Shown here piece after piece: positions 5,809 through 13,829 of a stretch of DNA of 24,373 nt. A program made the translations under genes and the position numbers. The notes beneath the pieces are model-generated. The model was not told the DNA's origin. It made no database searches and saw only the letters and a program-made list of their open reading frames with translations. Position 1 is the stretch's first letter, and each line of letters starts with the position of its first letter. Source of the stretch: a virus; the IMG/VR virus record IMGVR_UViG_3300041583_000083, positions 1 through 24,373 of that record. One strand, given 5' to 3'.

Positions 5809-6020
5809 GCGCCCACCCCATCGGTTAAATCAGCTTCATCAACGGTCCAATCATTGCGCCATTGCCGATCTGATGGAACGTCAGCCGCGTCCACGATCTT
5901 GTAGGGCTTGCCTGTCGGCACGTCCTTGGCCGCGATTTCCTCAATTGTCAATCCACAGTCACATGGGATGATAATTGCCACGCCGCCTTCGTCATTTTGG
6001 TAGATGATACGTTGATTCAT
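5805..6020 (-). CDS. Small conserved phage protein next to the tail fibre
   Basis: The 71-residue protein has a good AAAGGGAAC ribosome site and contains a pattern seen in many phages and prophages of Proteobacteria: Y-Q-N-D-E-G-G-V-A-I-I-I-P near the N-terminus, then I-E-E-I-A-A-K-D-V-P-T-G-K-P-Y-K-I-V-D, then D-R-Q-W-R-N-D-W and a Thr-Asp-Gly end. The function is unestablished. Because it commonly follows fibre genes, a fibre-linked role is possible. It overlaps the next gene by ATGA. Confidence 0.65.
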   Translation of the reverse strand: MNQRIIYQNDEGGVAIIIPCDCGLTIEEIAAKDVPTGKPYKIVDAADVPSDRQWRNDWTVDEADLTDGVGA

Positions 6021-6031
6021 TTTGTTCCCTT

Positions 6032-7216
6032 TCAGCGGAAGATTGCAACAGAGAAGTTTGAGATGTCAAGTTTAGTAAAATAGGTCGCATCTAAGTAACC
6101 CGAAAAAACTCTACAGTTACCTGCTAGGTTTGCGAAACCGCATTTAGTACCGACGGCGTTTATAATCGTGTTCATTCCACCCGTCACAGCTACGTAATTA
6201 TTGTCACTTATCGCGGTCGCAAAATTAATCGTATAATCACCCGTGCCGTTATCCGTAACGCTCGACACATTCCCGCTGGCGCCAATTGCCACGGTGCCAG
6301 TGCCGTTAAAATTCACCCACGCGCGGCAGGCGTAGAGGGGGGCGGTGCCGGAAGCAACGAAGTCTGCGCCGTTAAGATTTACCTGTCCGCTTAGTCTTAG
6401 GGTTTGAGGCCCACCAGCATGCCCTATATACACCTCTCCACCGTCGACATTCACATTAAGGCGGGCACCGACCCCGTCATTCACTGCCATTATTTCGTTG
6501 CCGTCCATTCGCAGATTTGCTCCGTCGGTGGGGCCAATTTGGAACGCGTGAGCTGTGCTGTCTAAAGAAGCGTCGAGAGTGTTAGTGAGGCGAACCATTT
6601 CCGCTGTGGCAGCGCCCCCGACTGAAAGCGCATCAACGATAGACAAGCCTGTGCCGTTTAGGGTCAGCTTCCTCGTGTTAGCCACTGCAAAAGTGTGCTC
6701 TGTAGCACCGCTTGCATTTTGTTCAACAAAATAATCCTTGCTTACGAAATCGCCATCGTTGTTACGAGTTTGAAAACTATACTCTCCATTGTCTGCCATA
6801 AACACAACTCGATTATGTGTTGATGCACCGCCGCTTTCAAGTAAGGTTATTCGTGGCGATGTTCCAATGAACACCGGATCCAAAAGCGGCGCCGCGCCCA
6901 ACGTGACCCGCTGCGCTGCTGCGTTCGCATCGTCCAGCAACGCCCAGCCCGCAGCCGTCACGTTTGCAAACTCCACGCCGTTAGCCGCTGCGTTGACCCG
7001 CACCGCGTCCAATGCTCTGCCGGTTAGTGATGGCAGGTTTGCGGCCACCAGTGCCGCCGCCGTATTGCTGGCAAACGTCCCAAACGCCACAAGATCCGGC
7101 GCGAATTGCAGCGCCTGCCAGTCGAGAAACGCATCGACGTTGGTGTCAAACGCGGTCTGCGCCTGCCCTTTGTCCGGGATGGTCCCGACGAATTGTCTGA
7201 TAACTGGTGCGGTCAT
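6032..7216 (-). CDS. Tail fibre / receptor-binding protein
   Basis: The 394-residue protein starts like many siphovirus fibres (F-V-G-T-I-P-D-K-G-Q-A-Q-T-A-F-D, residues 9-24), followed by an Ala-rich helical shaft to about residue 118. The middle holds beta-rich, Asn/Gly/Thr-rich strands (L-T-L-N-G-T-G, V-N-V-D-G-G-E-V-Y-I-G) typical of trimeric fibre shafts. The end (about 296-394) begins A-C-R-A-W-V-N-F-N-G-T-G-T-V, a C-terminal head domain found in tail fibres of many marine and soil phages. It should form the receptor-contact trimer at the tail tip. Codon use turns more AT-rich after about residue 120, which suggests that the distal part was exchanged by recombination. Overlaps the upstream tail gene by ATGA. 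Confidence 0.85.
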   Translation of the reverse strand: MTAPVIRQFVGTIPDKGQAQTAFDTNVDAFLDWQALQFAPDLVAFGTFASNTAAALVAANLPSLTGRALDAVRVNAAANGVEFANVTAAGWALLDDANAAAQRVTLGAAPLLDPVFIGTSPRITLLESGGASTHNRVVFMADNGEYSFQTRNNDGDFVSKDYFVEQNASGATEHTFAVANTRKLTLNGTGLSIVDALSVGGAATAEMVRLTNTLDASLDSTAHAFQIGPTDGANLRMDGNEIMAVNDGVGARLNVNVDGGEVYIGHAGGPQTLRLSGQVNLNGADFVASGTAPLYACRAWVNFNGTGTVAIGASGNVSSVTDNGTGDYTINFATAISDNNYVAVTGGMNTIINAVGTKCGFANLAGNCRVFSGYLDATYFTKLDISNFSVAIFR

Positions 7217-8118
7217 AGCGTTTCCACTTCAAGTTGAACTTTTGTTATGCCGTGCACGTCTGCGACTGTCTGGCACGAACTGACAAAACCATAGGCTAAA
7301 AATTCGGGATTGTCATCAGGTCCGGCAAACACTGCTGCCACCCCGTCCAGATCGTTGATTGTGCGCCAGAACGGTGCGGCAGTGTAACCATCCAAGTGAA
7401 CGCGATACCCAACCCGTGATGCCGGTGTCCGGCGCAACAGAGACGTAAGCGTGCCCTCGGTTTTCTTCACGGACCGGCTGCGCAGCCCGCGCGTGGATTG
7501 CGTCTCAACGGTCCCGTACTCGTCGGCAATCCCCATGGCAATCGTGCTGACAGATGCCGTTGATCCGGTGTTTGTGATCGTGACTACCACGGCTGATCCG
7601 ATTGGAATGTTAAATTCAAAATTTGCGTAGGTTCGCTCTAAAGACTGCGGCGCGAAAAACCAGCGCCAGAACGAACCTTCATACTGGGTCGCGTCTGGCA
7701 AATTATAGGTCACGTCTGCCACATCGCCGGTCGTGTTCAGCGTGCCAACGATTGTGATCTGCGTGGCACGCAACCCAAAGAAGGCCATTGCCGACAGCCG
7801 TGGCAGGCCCGTCAGCGTAAATGTGATGCTGTCAGCGCGACTCGTGACCGTTTCAATAACGCGGTATTGATCCGCGCCAAATTGCAAGTCAAACGCGGCG
7901 TAACGATTGGCGGGGCCAGCGTCGAACCACTCTGTGCTGGCCGCCAGCCCCGGCTCTTGCGTGGTGCTGGCGGCTGATACCTCAAACAACCGTTCACCAA
8001 CCCGACGCACGTTGCCAAGCGTATAGGTGCCAGCCGTCCACGCCGTTTCCAGCACCACGTTTGTGCTGTCAATGTTGCCCTCGGTGATGGCGAAAGGTTC
8101 AATGATCCTCAGGGTCAT
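7213..8118 (-). CDS. Tail protein after tape measure (putative distal tail / tail-tip component)
   Basis: The 301-residue product is predicted beta-rich, with many Thr, Val and Gly residues and short aromatic motifs (G-S-F-W-R-W-F-F-A near residue 148, A-P-F-W-R near 260). It lies between the tape measure and the fibre and overlaps both by ATGA, the place where siphoviruses encode distal tail or hub proteins. I do not recognise a named family with confidence. A tail-tip structural role is inferred from position and fold character. Confidence 0.65.
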   Translation of the reverse strand: MTLRIIEPFAITEGNIDSTNVVLETAWTAGTYTLGNVRRVGERLFEVSAASTTQEPGLAASTEWFDAGPANRYAAFDLQFGADQYRVIETVTSRADSITFTLTGLPRLSAMAFFGLRATQITIVGTLNTTGDVADVTYNLPDATQYEGSFWRWFFAPQSLERTYANFEFNIPIGSAVVVTITNTGSTASVSTIAMGIADEYGTVETQSTRGLRSRSVKKTEGTLTSLLRRTPASRVGYRVHLDGYTAAPFWRTINDLDGVAAVFAGPDDNPEFLAYGFVSSCQTVADVHGITKVQLEVETL

Positions 8119-11100
8119 AAGGTTTGCTCCAATGTGAAGGCCAGCGTGTCGTCTGCCGCGTCTGCACCGCGCCCGGTATTGCCTGCCGTGATTTCCGACG
8201 ATGACACAAGCCGTTCCATGGACAGATTAAGCAACCGCAACTCTGCGCGCAACTGCGCATCCGATTCGCGCGGCGTGTATTCAATGCCGTTCGATTCCCT
8301 TGACGTGCCGCGCATAAAATCAACGCCGGTTGCAAAGCGGTCTTCATTGACCAGCGCCCGCAGACTATCCCCCAGCGCGTCGGCCCCGGCCCGGATCTCT
8401 GCAAAAGCGGGCGACAGTTGCATCAATGATGCCACCAGCCCGCTATCGCCCAGCGCGTCGGCCTCATCCACCAGCGCCCGGAACGCGGCCCGCGTGGCAG
8501 GCAGGGTATCAATCCCAAGCGCCAGCATTTCAATGGAAAGCAATTCCGTTGCCCGAGCGATACGTTCCGCGTCGGTGAAGAAATTCTGATAATAGGACTG
8601 TGACACCGCTTGGGTCAATTCCGCAAGATCATCAACCGCTTGGGTCAACCCCGCAAATGCCGGGGAAAGCATGATCAGCCCTGCCGCCAAGTTGTTGTTG
8701 CCTGCAAGCTGTGCGCTGTCCACAAGATCACGAAACGCTGCCCGGTCCTGTGGAATTGCACTGACGCCCAATGCGGCCAAAGAAGCCGCAAGTCGTGAAG
8801 TTGCATCAGCCCGCTTTTCTTCGCCCGTATAGAACGCATCATAATAAGCCGCCGTTGATGCCGCGAAATTATCCAGCGACCCAAATAGGCTTGCGAAGGT
8901 ATCTGCCGCCGCTGCCCCTGCCAATGAAACGTCATACGCTGAAAAACCAAGGCTTTGGAACACGTCGTTTACAACGGTAAGCGATTGCGCCAGACGCGAT
9001 ATAGCCGCCATTGCGCCCTCGCCGTCCTTTTGCAGCGCCTGCAATTCGGGGATCATGCCCGCAAAGGCATCGCCCATCCCTACAAATGCGTCCGTGACGG
9101 CCTTTTGCGCCGCCTCATCGGACAAGCCCTTTGTGGAGACATTGATTGTGTGGGCAAAGTTGTCAAAGGTGGATCCGGCAATGCCTAGCAATGCCGCCGC
9201 GTCAACGATGCCGCCTTGAATTTCACCCACTGCTTTAATCAGCGGGTTTGCGATTTCATCGCTTGCGTTTTGAAAGCTGGTTCGCACCTTTTTAGACAAG
9301 CCCCAAAACCGCTTGGTTTCAATTGTGCGAAACGTTTGCACCAGCGTGTCCATGCCATCGACGGTCACGCGCAAGCCTGAGTCAAGTTCCTTGGTTTTCT
9401 TTTTGAAAAAGCTGAACACCGCAGCAACCGCAAGCAATGGCGCTGCAATAGCCCCAATCGCCGTAGAAATGCCCGCCACACCGCCAACTGATAGGCCACC
9501 CGATACCGCACCAGTTAACCCGCCCAAGCCGCCGTAGACGCTTGTCATGAAGCCTGCGCCAAAGTTGGAGCCGATGGTGCCTAGCACGCCGCCAATGCTA
9601 CCTAGCATTCCGCCGCCGCTGCCCAAGCTGCCAAGCATCCCCAATGGCCCGCCGCCGCCGGCTGCCGCGCCTGCAACCGCCTGCGTTGCGCCTCCGATAA
9701 GGCCCATTGATGTAGCGATAGGGATGAGTATCTTGTTTTTAAGCGCCATTGAAATCATCTGCGAAAGCATTTGCTTAAAGCTGTCCAAGATCGACTTAAC
9801 AAACCCGCCAAAGTCCTTTAACCCGCCAGCGATAAAGTCGCCAAAGGCGTTGGAAACGCCGTCAATGGCAGAAACAAGCGGAGCTTCCATTTCCTTGCGC
9901 AGCCGCTCCGCCTCTTTTGCTGCTTCGGATAGGCCGTCTGCGGCGGCGGGTGCAGACTTCCCGCCGACCTTACCAAGCGCCACATCAACCTTGCCGACCT
10001 GCAACGCAGCCGTTGCAGATTCTTTTGCAAGATCAGTCATGGTCTGTGCAGTTTTTGCAAGTGCCGCCGCGCCAGCATCATAACGCGGGTCGCGCGGGTC
10101 AAATACGACCGTTCCGCCGTCACCCTTTGCCGCCCCCGCCTTTGCCAGTGCGCGGGCTAGCCCAACACTCACCCCAAGCTGCGCCGAAAGATTTGCGGCA
10201 GAACGGGTTGCTGAATCGAAGTTGATGTGCCCTGCAACACCCGCAAGGTCAAACCCGGCCTTTGCCGCTGCCAAGATTTCAAGCTTTAGGCTTTCCGACA
10301 CGTCCAGAGATTGCAATTGCGCATCAAGCACGGCCAACTCTGCGCGCTGCCTAGCCTCTGCCACCTGTACGCTGTCGGTTCCATAAGCCAATTCCAAACG
10401 CGCTATTTCATTTTTCTGTTGCAAGTTGGCAAGCAATTCATTTGCCGTTTTGAGGGACGCGTCGCTTTCCGCGCGTGAAAGCCCCGCGTATTCATACTGC
10501 TTTGCCATTTCGGCGGTAACGCCGCCAGATGCCACCAGTATGCCGTCAAGAAACTCCTTGATTTCAGCGCTGGCTTCCGCAGATGATTGGGTGCTTTGGT
10601 TAAACAATGCCGCGCTGCCAGCCGCATCAGCATAACCTTTTGCTGTAGCTTCCGCGTCTAGCTTTATCTTTTCGGAGTTGGGTTTAATACTGATGAGCGC
10701 AATGCCTAACGCTGTTGCAGCACCAACTGCCAAACCAATAGGGCCACCCAAAAACGCCAAAGCTGTGCGCAATACCCCTGCTGCAATCGCTGCAATAGTC
10801 ATAGCGCCAGACATTAGCGTAAGCCCGGTAATGGCAGCATATGACGCCGTTATCATTGCTGGGATTTGTGTTGCGGCAAGGCTTGCAATTACCATCAAAA
10901 CGGTATCCAAGTTTTGCCCAACAGTCACGGCAACCGACGCGAGCGCCTCCATTGCAGGAACCAATACCGAAAGAAGAGCATTGCCAAATCCTAGAGCAAT
11001 ATCACCGGCCGCCGCTGTCAGCTTGTTTAGACGCTGGTCTAGGCTGTCGGACATTTTTTGATAGGCCGCGTCTGTAGCGCCCGCTTTGATGCCCATCTGC

Positions 11101-12128
11101 TCCATGATTTCGGCATATTGGCCACCAGCTTCGCCAGCAAACAAAAGCGCAGCCTTCAAAGCCTCAACCGAACCAAATAGCTGCGCCATTTGTTCAACGT
11201 TGCCGCCTGTTTTCTCTGCTACCTCAGCCAAGAAACCGCCAAGACCCTTGGCTTGCAAACCTGCTGCTGTGAAATTGATGCCAAGCGTTTCCGCCAATTC
11301 GCTGGCCTCTTTTGTCGGTTTCACAACCCCCACAAGGGCAGCGTTCAAACTTGTGACCGCTGCCGATGTGCTAAGGTTGTTTTTTGTCAAAGCCGATGTT
11401 GCAGCCACAACCTCATCAAAACTAATCCCAAGCGCTTTTGCTGTTGGAATAACCCCGCCAAGATTAGCAGACAATTCTGCCACGGTTGTAACGCCAGCCT
11501 TCATGCCAACAAATAGCGCGTCAGATACTTCCGTGGCGCTAATTGCCTCCTTGCCATAGCTGTTAATCACGCCGGACAAAATGCCCACGGCAGTTGTCAC
11601 ATCTGTCGCGCCGCCGATTGCAAGGCGGTTTGCCGCATCCAAGGTTGTGTTAGCCTCCGCAATGCTTCCGGCGCCCGCACTAATTGCCTGATAAAACGCT
11701 TGGACCTGTGAAGTCGCATCGGTGCCGTAGGCCTTGCCAAGATCACGCGCAGCCGCCGATAGTTGCTCAATTTCTTGCGGGGTTCCGGCAATCAATGTGC
11801 TTGTTTCAGCAAGTGCTACGTTGAATGCCCGCGCTTGCGTTAAGGATGCCGCGATAGCTTGAAACGAAACAAAGGCAGCGCCCATTGCCCCAAGGGATGC
11901 CGCTGCTGCAATCGCCGCACCGCGCACTGCGCTTGTAGCAGTAGCAAACCCCTTGACTTTAACGCCCGCCGCCGCAGCATCAGCCCCGGTTGCATCAAAG
12001 GCGCGACCAGTCTTATCAACAGCCTTTTCCGCACCCCCTGCCGCTTTGGTAACATCGCCTAGAGCCGCCTGACCTTTTTTAAGGTCAGTCGAATCCATCT
12101 TTGCGACAAGGGATGCAAAATCAACCAT
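8115..12128 (-). CDS. Tail tape measure protein, TP901 type
   Basis: At 1337 residues this is the largest gene of the window. It sets tail length and occupies the tail lumen. An N-terminal coiled-coil-like region is followed at roughly residues 60-380 by the TP901-type core, visible in phrases such as E-T-S-T-L-I-A-G, Y-Q-A-I-S-A-G-A and A-L-G-I-S-F-D-E-V-V-A-A. Long hydrophobic segments follow at about 380-470, and a Gly/Met-rich hydrophobic stretch at about 810-905, expected of a protein ejected into the membrane. Near residue 906 is a basic F-F-K-K-K-T-K. The C-terminal part carries two 84-residue repeats. The N-terminus overlaps the chaperone fusion by a few bases. By analogy with lambda (about 1.5 Angstrom per residue), the tail would be roughly 200 nm long. 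Confidence 0.93.
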   Translation of the reverse strand: MVDFASLVAKMDSTDLKKGQAALGDVTKAAGGAEKAVDKTGRAFDATGADAAAAGVKVKGFATATSAVRGAAIAAAASLGAMGAAFVSFQAIAASLTQARAFNVALAETSTLIAGTPQEIEQLSAAARDLGKAYGTDATSQVQAFYQAISAGAGSIAEANTTLDAANRLAIGGATDVTTAVGILSGVINSYGKEAISATEVSDALFVGMKAGVTTVAELSANLGGVIPTAKALGISFDEVVAATSALTKNNLSTSAAVTSLNAALVGVVKPTKEASELAETLGINFTAAGLQAKGLGGFLAEVAEKTGGNVEQMAQLFGSVEALKAALLFAGEAGGQYAEIMEQMGIKAGATDAAYQKMSDSLDQRLNKLTAAAGDIALGFGNALLSVLVPAMEALASVAVTVGQNLDTVLMVIASLAATQIPAMITASYAAITGLTLMSGAMTIAAIAAGVLRTALAFLGGPIGLAVGAATALGIALISIKPNSEKIKLDAEATAKGYADAAGSAALFNQSTQSSAEASAEIKEFLDGILVASGGVTAEMAKQYEYAGLSRAESDASLKTANELLANLQQKNEIARLELAYGTDSVQVAEARQRAELAVLDAQLQSLDVSESLKLEILAAAKAGFDLAGVAGHINFDSATRSAANLSAQLGVSVGLARALAKAGAAKGDGGTVVFDPRDPRYDAGAAALAKTAQTMTDLAKESATAALQVGKVDVALGKVGGKSAPAAADGLSEAAKEAERLRKEMEAPLVSAIDGVSNAFGDFIAGGLKDFGGFVKSILDSFKQMLSQMISMALKNKILIPIATSMGLIGGATQAVAGAAAGGGGPLGMLGSLGSGGGMLGSIGGVLGTIGSNFGAGFMTSVYGGLGGLTGAVSGGLSVGGVAGISTAIGAIAAPLLAVAAVFSFFKKKTKELDSGLRVTVDGMDTLVQTFRTIETKRFWGLSKKVRTSFQNASDEIANPLIKAVGEIQGGIVDAAALLGIAGSTFDNFAHTINVSTKGLSDEAAQKAVTDAFVGMGDAFAGMIPELQALQKDGEGAMAAISRLAQSLTVVNDVFQSLGFSAYDVSLAGAAAADTFASLFGSLDNFAASTAAYYDAFYTGEEKRADATSRLAASLAALGVSAIPQDRAAFRDLVDSAQLAGNNNLAAGLIMLSPAFAGLTQAVDDLAELTQAVSQSYYQNFFTDAERIARATELLSIEMLALGIDTLPATRAAFRALVDEADALGDSGLVASLMQLSPAFAEIRAGADALGDSLRALVNEDRFATGVDFMRGTSRESNGIEYTPRESDAQLRAELRLLNLSMERLVSSSEITAGNTGRGADAADDTLAFTLEQTL
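8343..8846 (-). repeat. Two tandem 84-residue repeats in the tape measure C-terminus
   Basis: Residues 1095-1178 and 1179-1262 share one pattern: Y-Y-x-x-F-[YF]-T, then A-x-x-L, A-L-G, [IL]-P-x-x-R-A-A-F-R-x-L-V-D, then S-P-A-F-A. The unit is 252 bases. The two copies have diverged in DNA and in about half the residues, so the duplication is old. Similar units occur in tape measure proteins of other Gram-negative phages. Confidence 0.8.
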
Positions 12129-13007
12129 TCATTTCGTCCTTTATTTCGCGCTCAATCGGCGGTATAGAAAACGGGCTTGCGCCCTCTTGCAGCCCGGTCG
12201 CATAGGCTTGTGACATGCGCCGCAATAAACTGGCTTCCCACCCGTCAACATCGCTAACGGTCATGGCAATATAAGCCTGCAAATCAACCCAATCCAAAGC
12301 CATTGCCCCGCCCATTGGCGCGGATTTAACAGGGCCAGCTTCCATCAGCATGTGCAAAAGATATGCACCGGCTTCAACGTCCATGAATGGTGGGGCAATC
12401 CCCGCGCCAACGTATTGTTCGGCGCGGGTTTCAGCTTTCCGGCCTTTGTCGTTTGGCCCGTAATCAATCGCTGAATTAAGCCAACCGGCTTGCTTCGCGG
12501 CAACGATTAGCTGCGCTTGCCGTTTCCCAAGCGATTCGCCTGTTTACCTGCAAACTCGCCAACCTGCTTTGCAAACGGATTGTTTGTCATTTCAAAAACA
12601 GGCGATCCGTCTTTGTCGATCACATTGTCGCCATTGGCGTCCGTCTTGATGCCCATTTCCGGGAATGACAGATCAAGGAACCATTCGGCATCTTCGGCGG
12701 TTGCAGGCCGATCCCCGCGCGATACGTTTTCAAATCCAACGATGAATGGCGCGGCGCTTTCACAAAGCTGGTTGTGGACGTCCTCCATCACGCGGGCTTC
12801 TTCGTCTTTATCCTTGCCCTTGCGAGACATGGCCGCGCGCTGCTTGTCGCGCATGCGGCCTTGCATGGTCTTGGACGCTGTGCCGCGAACAATGACGCGG
12901 CAAGGCTTGTCGCCGTCCATCATTGGCTCACTGGACCATTGGTCGAGGATTTGCATTGGCGTGCCGATTTCAGCCTGTGCGCGGCTGTCGAATTTAGAAA
13001 AGTCCAT
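12121..13007 (-). CDS. Tail assembly chaperone frameshift fusion (gpGT-type)
   Basis: A -1 shift at GGGAAAC (12522-12528) joins the gpG-type frame to an open frame that runs to a TGA at 12121, directly at the tape measure start. The fusion would be 295 residues: 162 from the first frame and 133 from the second. The second frame is open from the slippery site through 12507, with no stop, before the first downstream ATG at 12384, as expected if it is entered by frameshifting and not by a separate start. In lambda and many siphoviruses the fusion and the shorter protein coat the tape measure protein and recruit tube subunits, but neither ends up in the virion. A separate gene at 12121-12384 is therefore not called. 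Confidence 0.85.
12498..12528 (-). promoter_or_regulatory. Programmed -1 frameshift site GGGAAAC with adjacent stem
   Basis: Read in the chaperone frame the codons are TTG-GGA-AAC, so the heptamer is G-GGA-AAC, a full X-XXY-YYZ slippery site (12528 to 12522 on the minus strand). A perfect six-base stem, CGGCAA (12517-12522) with TTGCCG (12498-12503), starts at the last base of the heptamer, and a further AAGCC-GGTT-GGCTT hairpin lies about 30 bases later. Known stimulatory stems usually lie 5-9 bases after the site, so which of these helps is uncertain. Confidence 0.85.
12507..13007 (-). CDS. Tail assembly chaperone, unshifted product (gpG-type)
   Basis: The ATG at 13007 has an AAAGGA ribosome site seven bases upstream. 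The frame stays open further upstream, but that part is leader. The 166-residue product has a highly charged middle (D-K-Q-R-A-A-M-S-R-K-G-K-D-K-D-E-E) and ends N-R-L-G-N-G-K-R-S within 14 bases of the slippery site. Position between tail tube and tape measure and the frameshift arrangement identify it as the gpG-like chaperone. It is made in excess over the fusion in known systems and keeps the tape measure protein soluble during tail assembly. Confidence 0.82.
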   Translation of the reverse strand: MDFSKFDSRAQAEIGTPMQILDQWSSEPMMDGDKPCRVIVRGTASKTMQGRMRDKQRAAMSRKGKDKDEEARVMEDVHNQLCESAAPFIVGFENVSRGDRPATAEDAEWFLDLSFPEMGIKTDANGDNVIDKDGSPVFEMTNNPFAKQVGEFAGKQANRLGNGKRS

Positions 13008-13080
13008 TTTATAATCCTTTGGGTTCTTTAGGTTCAAAGCGGGGAATGGCAGAACCACCTCCACCCCCCGCCCTATTCAA

Positions 13081-13101
13081 CGCGCCTATTTTATGGGCGC
13101 G
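13081..13101 (-). other. Hairpin just downstream of the tail tube gene
   Basis: CGCGCC and GGCGCG form a six-base GC-only stem around a nine-base AT-rich loop, nine bases after the stop of the tail tube gene. No U-run follows, so termination without Rho is doubtful. It could protect the 3' end of a processed tail tube message or attenuate transcription. Confidence 0.5.
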
Positions 13102-13109
13102 CCAAATTC

Positions 13110-13586
13110 TTATGATGGATGAACATCGTCTACAGTTGCGGCGTTCTGGCGGAAGCCGACGGTGAAGCCTTCAAAGCTGGAATTGTCCGGCATGTTGGGT
13201 TGGAAGCTGTGCAAAATGCCTTGCGCGTACTGCACAACGTCACCCGTCACCGGGGCATTGTTTGTGCCGGTGCCGGTTACGATCTTGATTGCACCAACGC
13301 CAGCTTGGCTGTTTGCCGCCGTTTTGATTGCAATCTGGCCCGCGTCAGCCGCTACGTTGCGGAAGGTTGCGGTGGTATCCACACCCTGCGCCGCGCCTTT
13401 GACCGCGCTGGTGAAGCCGGTTTGCAAGTCGGGAACGTCAATCATTGAGTGACTGACGCCAAGCTGTGGCAGGGTTTGCCCGCCCTTAACCAGCACCCAA
13501 GTCAAGGCTTCAAAGCCCGCTTTGTTGTTGCTGGCAGGGGCTGCGGTGGAGTGATAGATGGTCTTGCCGATATGGTTAGCCGTCAT
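13110..13586 (-). CDS. Major tail (tube) protein
   Basis: The 158-residue protein has the size, beta-rich composition and place (between the tail terminator region and the chaperones) of siphovirus tail tube proteins. It contains G-F-E-A-L-T-W-V-L-V-K-G-G near residue 24 and a G-F-T-V-G-F-R-Q-N-A end, similar in style to tube proteins of the lambda V and HK97 kind. Subunits form stacked hexameric rings around the tape measure. AAAGGATC lies eight bases before the ATG at 13586. It stands alone, with intergenic gaps on both sides that each hold a hairpin, unlike its tightly overlapping neighbours, as expected for a very highly expressed gene. Confidence 0.82.
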   Translation of the reverse strand: MTANHIGKTIYHSTAAPASNNKAGFEALTWVLVKGGQTLPQLGVSHSMIDVPDLQTGFTSAVKGAAQGVDTTATFRNVAADAGQIAIKTAANSQAGVGAIKIVTGTGTNNAPVTGDVVQYAQGILHSFQPNMPDNSSFEGFTVGFRQNAATVDDVHPS

Positions 13587-13610
13587 GTGCTTGATCCTTT
13601 CAAGCGTTTA

Positions 13611-13651
13611 GACCCCTCAAGAGGGGCTGTTCTGTTTCGAGTTGAGGGGTC
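13611..13651 (-). other. Strong inverted repeat upstream of the tail tube gene
   Basis: GACCCCTCAA (13611-13620) and TTGAGGGGTC (13642-13651) are perfect ten-base complements with a 21-base loop. A competing hairpin exists inside: CCCCTC-AA-GAGGGG at 13613-13626. The element ends directly at the stop of the preceding small gene and lies 25 bases upstream of the tail tube start codon. With no U-run it is more likely an RNA-processing, attenuation or 5'-stabilising structure than an intrinsic terminator. Confidence 0.6.
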
Positions 13652-13652
13652 G

Positions 13653-13829
13653 TTACTTGGCGCGGGTCCAGCCTTGGGCAATCCACTGCGCAATTTCTGT
13701 TTCAAACGGGCGGGCGGTTGCGCCGATATCGCCGTTTGATTTGTTAGTGTTGATCAGCAAGATCCGGCGCGGGGTCGCGTCCGGCTTTATGCTGTCGTTT
13801 GGTACCCGATGAATATCGCGGTTTCCCAT
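13653..13829 (-). CDS. Small gene between tail terminator and tail tube (58 aa)
   Basis: An ATG at 13829 with GAAGGGCAAAG just upstream opens a 58-codon frame that starts 43 bases inside the tail terminator gene and ends at the inverted repeat before the tail tube gene. The product has a basic N-terminal half (P-R-R-I-L-L-I-N-T-N-K) and a helix with Trp (E-T-E-I-A-Q-W-I-A-Q-G-W). It fills an otherwise unexplained gap in a tightly packed operon and has a fair ribosome site. No family is recognised. The overlap with the upstream gene supports coupling. Confidence 0.6.
   Translation of the reverse strand: MGNRDIHRVPNDSIKPDATPRRILLINTNKSNGDIGATARPFETEIAQWIAQGWTRAK

Noticed and set aside
12121-12384. 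Separate 87-codon gene between chaperone and tape measure
   Set aside because: The frame is open back to an in-phase slippery site, so it is better explained as the shifted part of the chaperone fusion.
13821-13827. Second GGGAAAC heptamer on the minus strand
   Set aside because: It is not in X-XXY-YYZ phase with the tail terminator frame. In the small 58-codon gene it is in phase but falls at the start codon, and a slip there would not join any known downstream frame.
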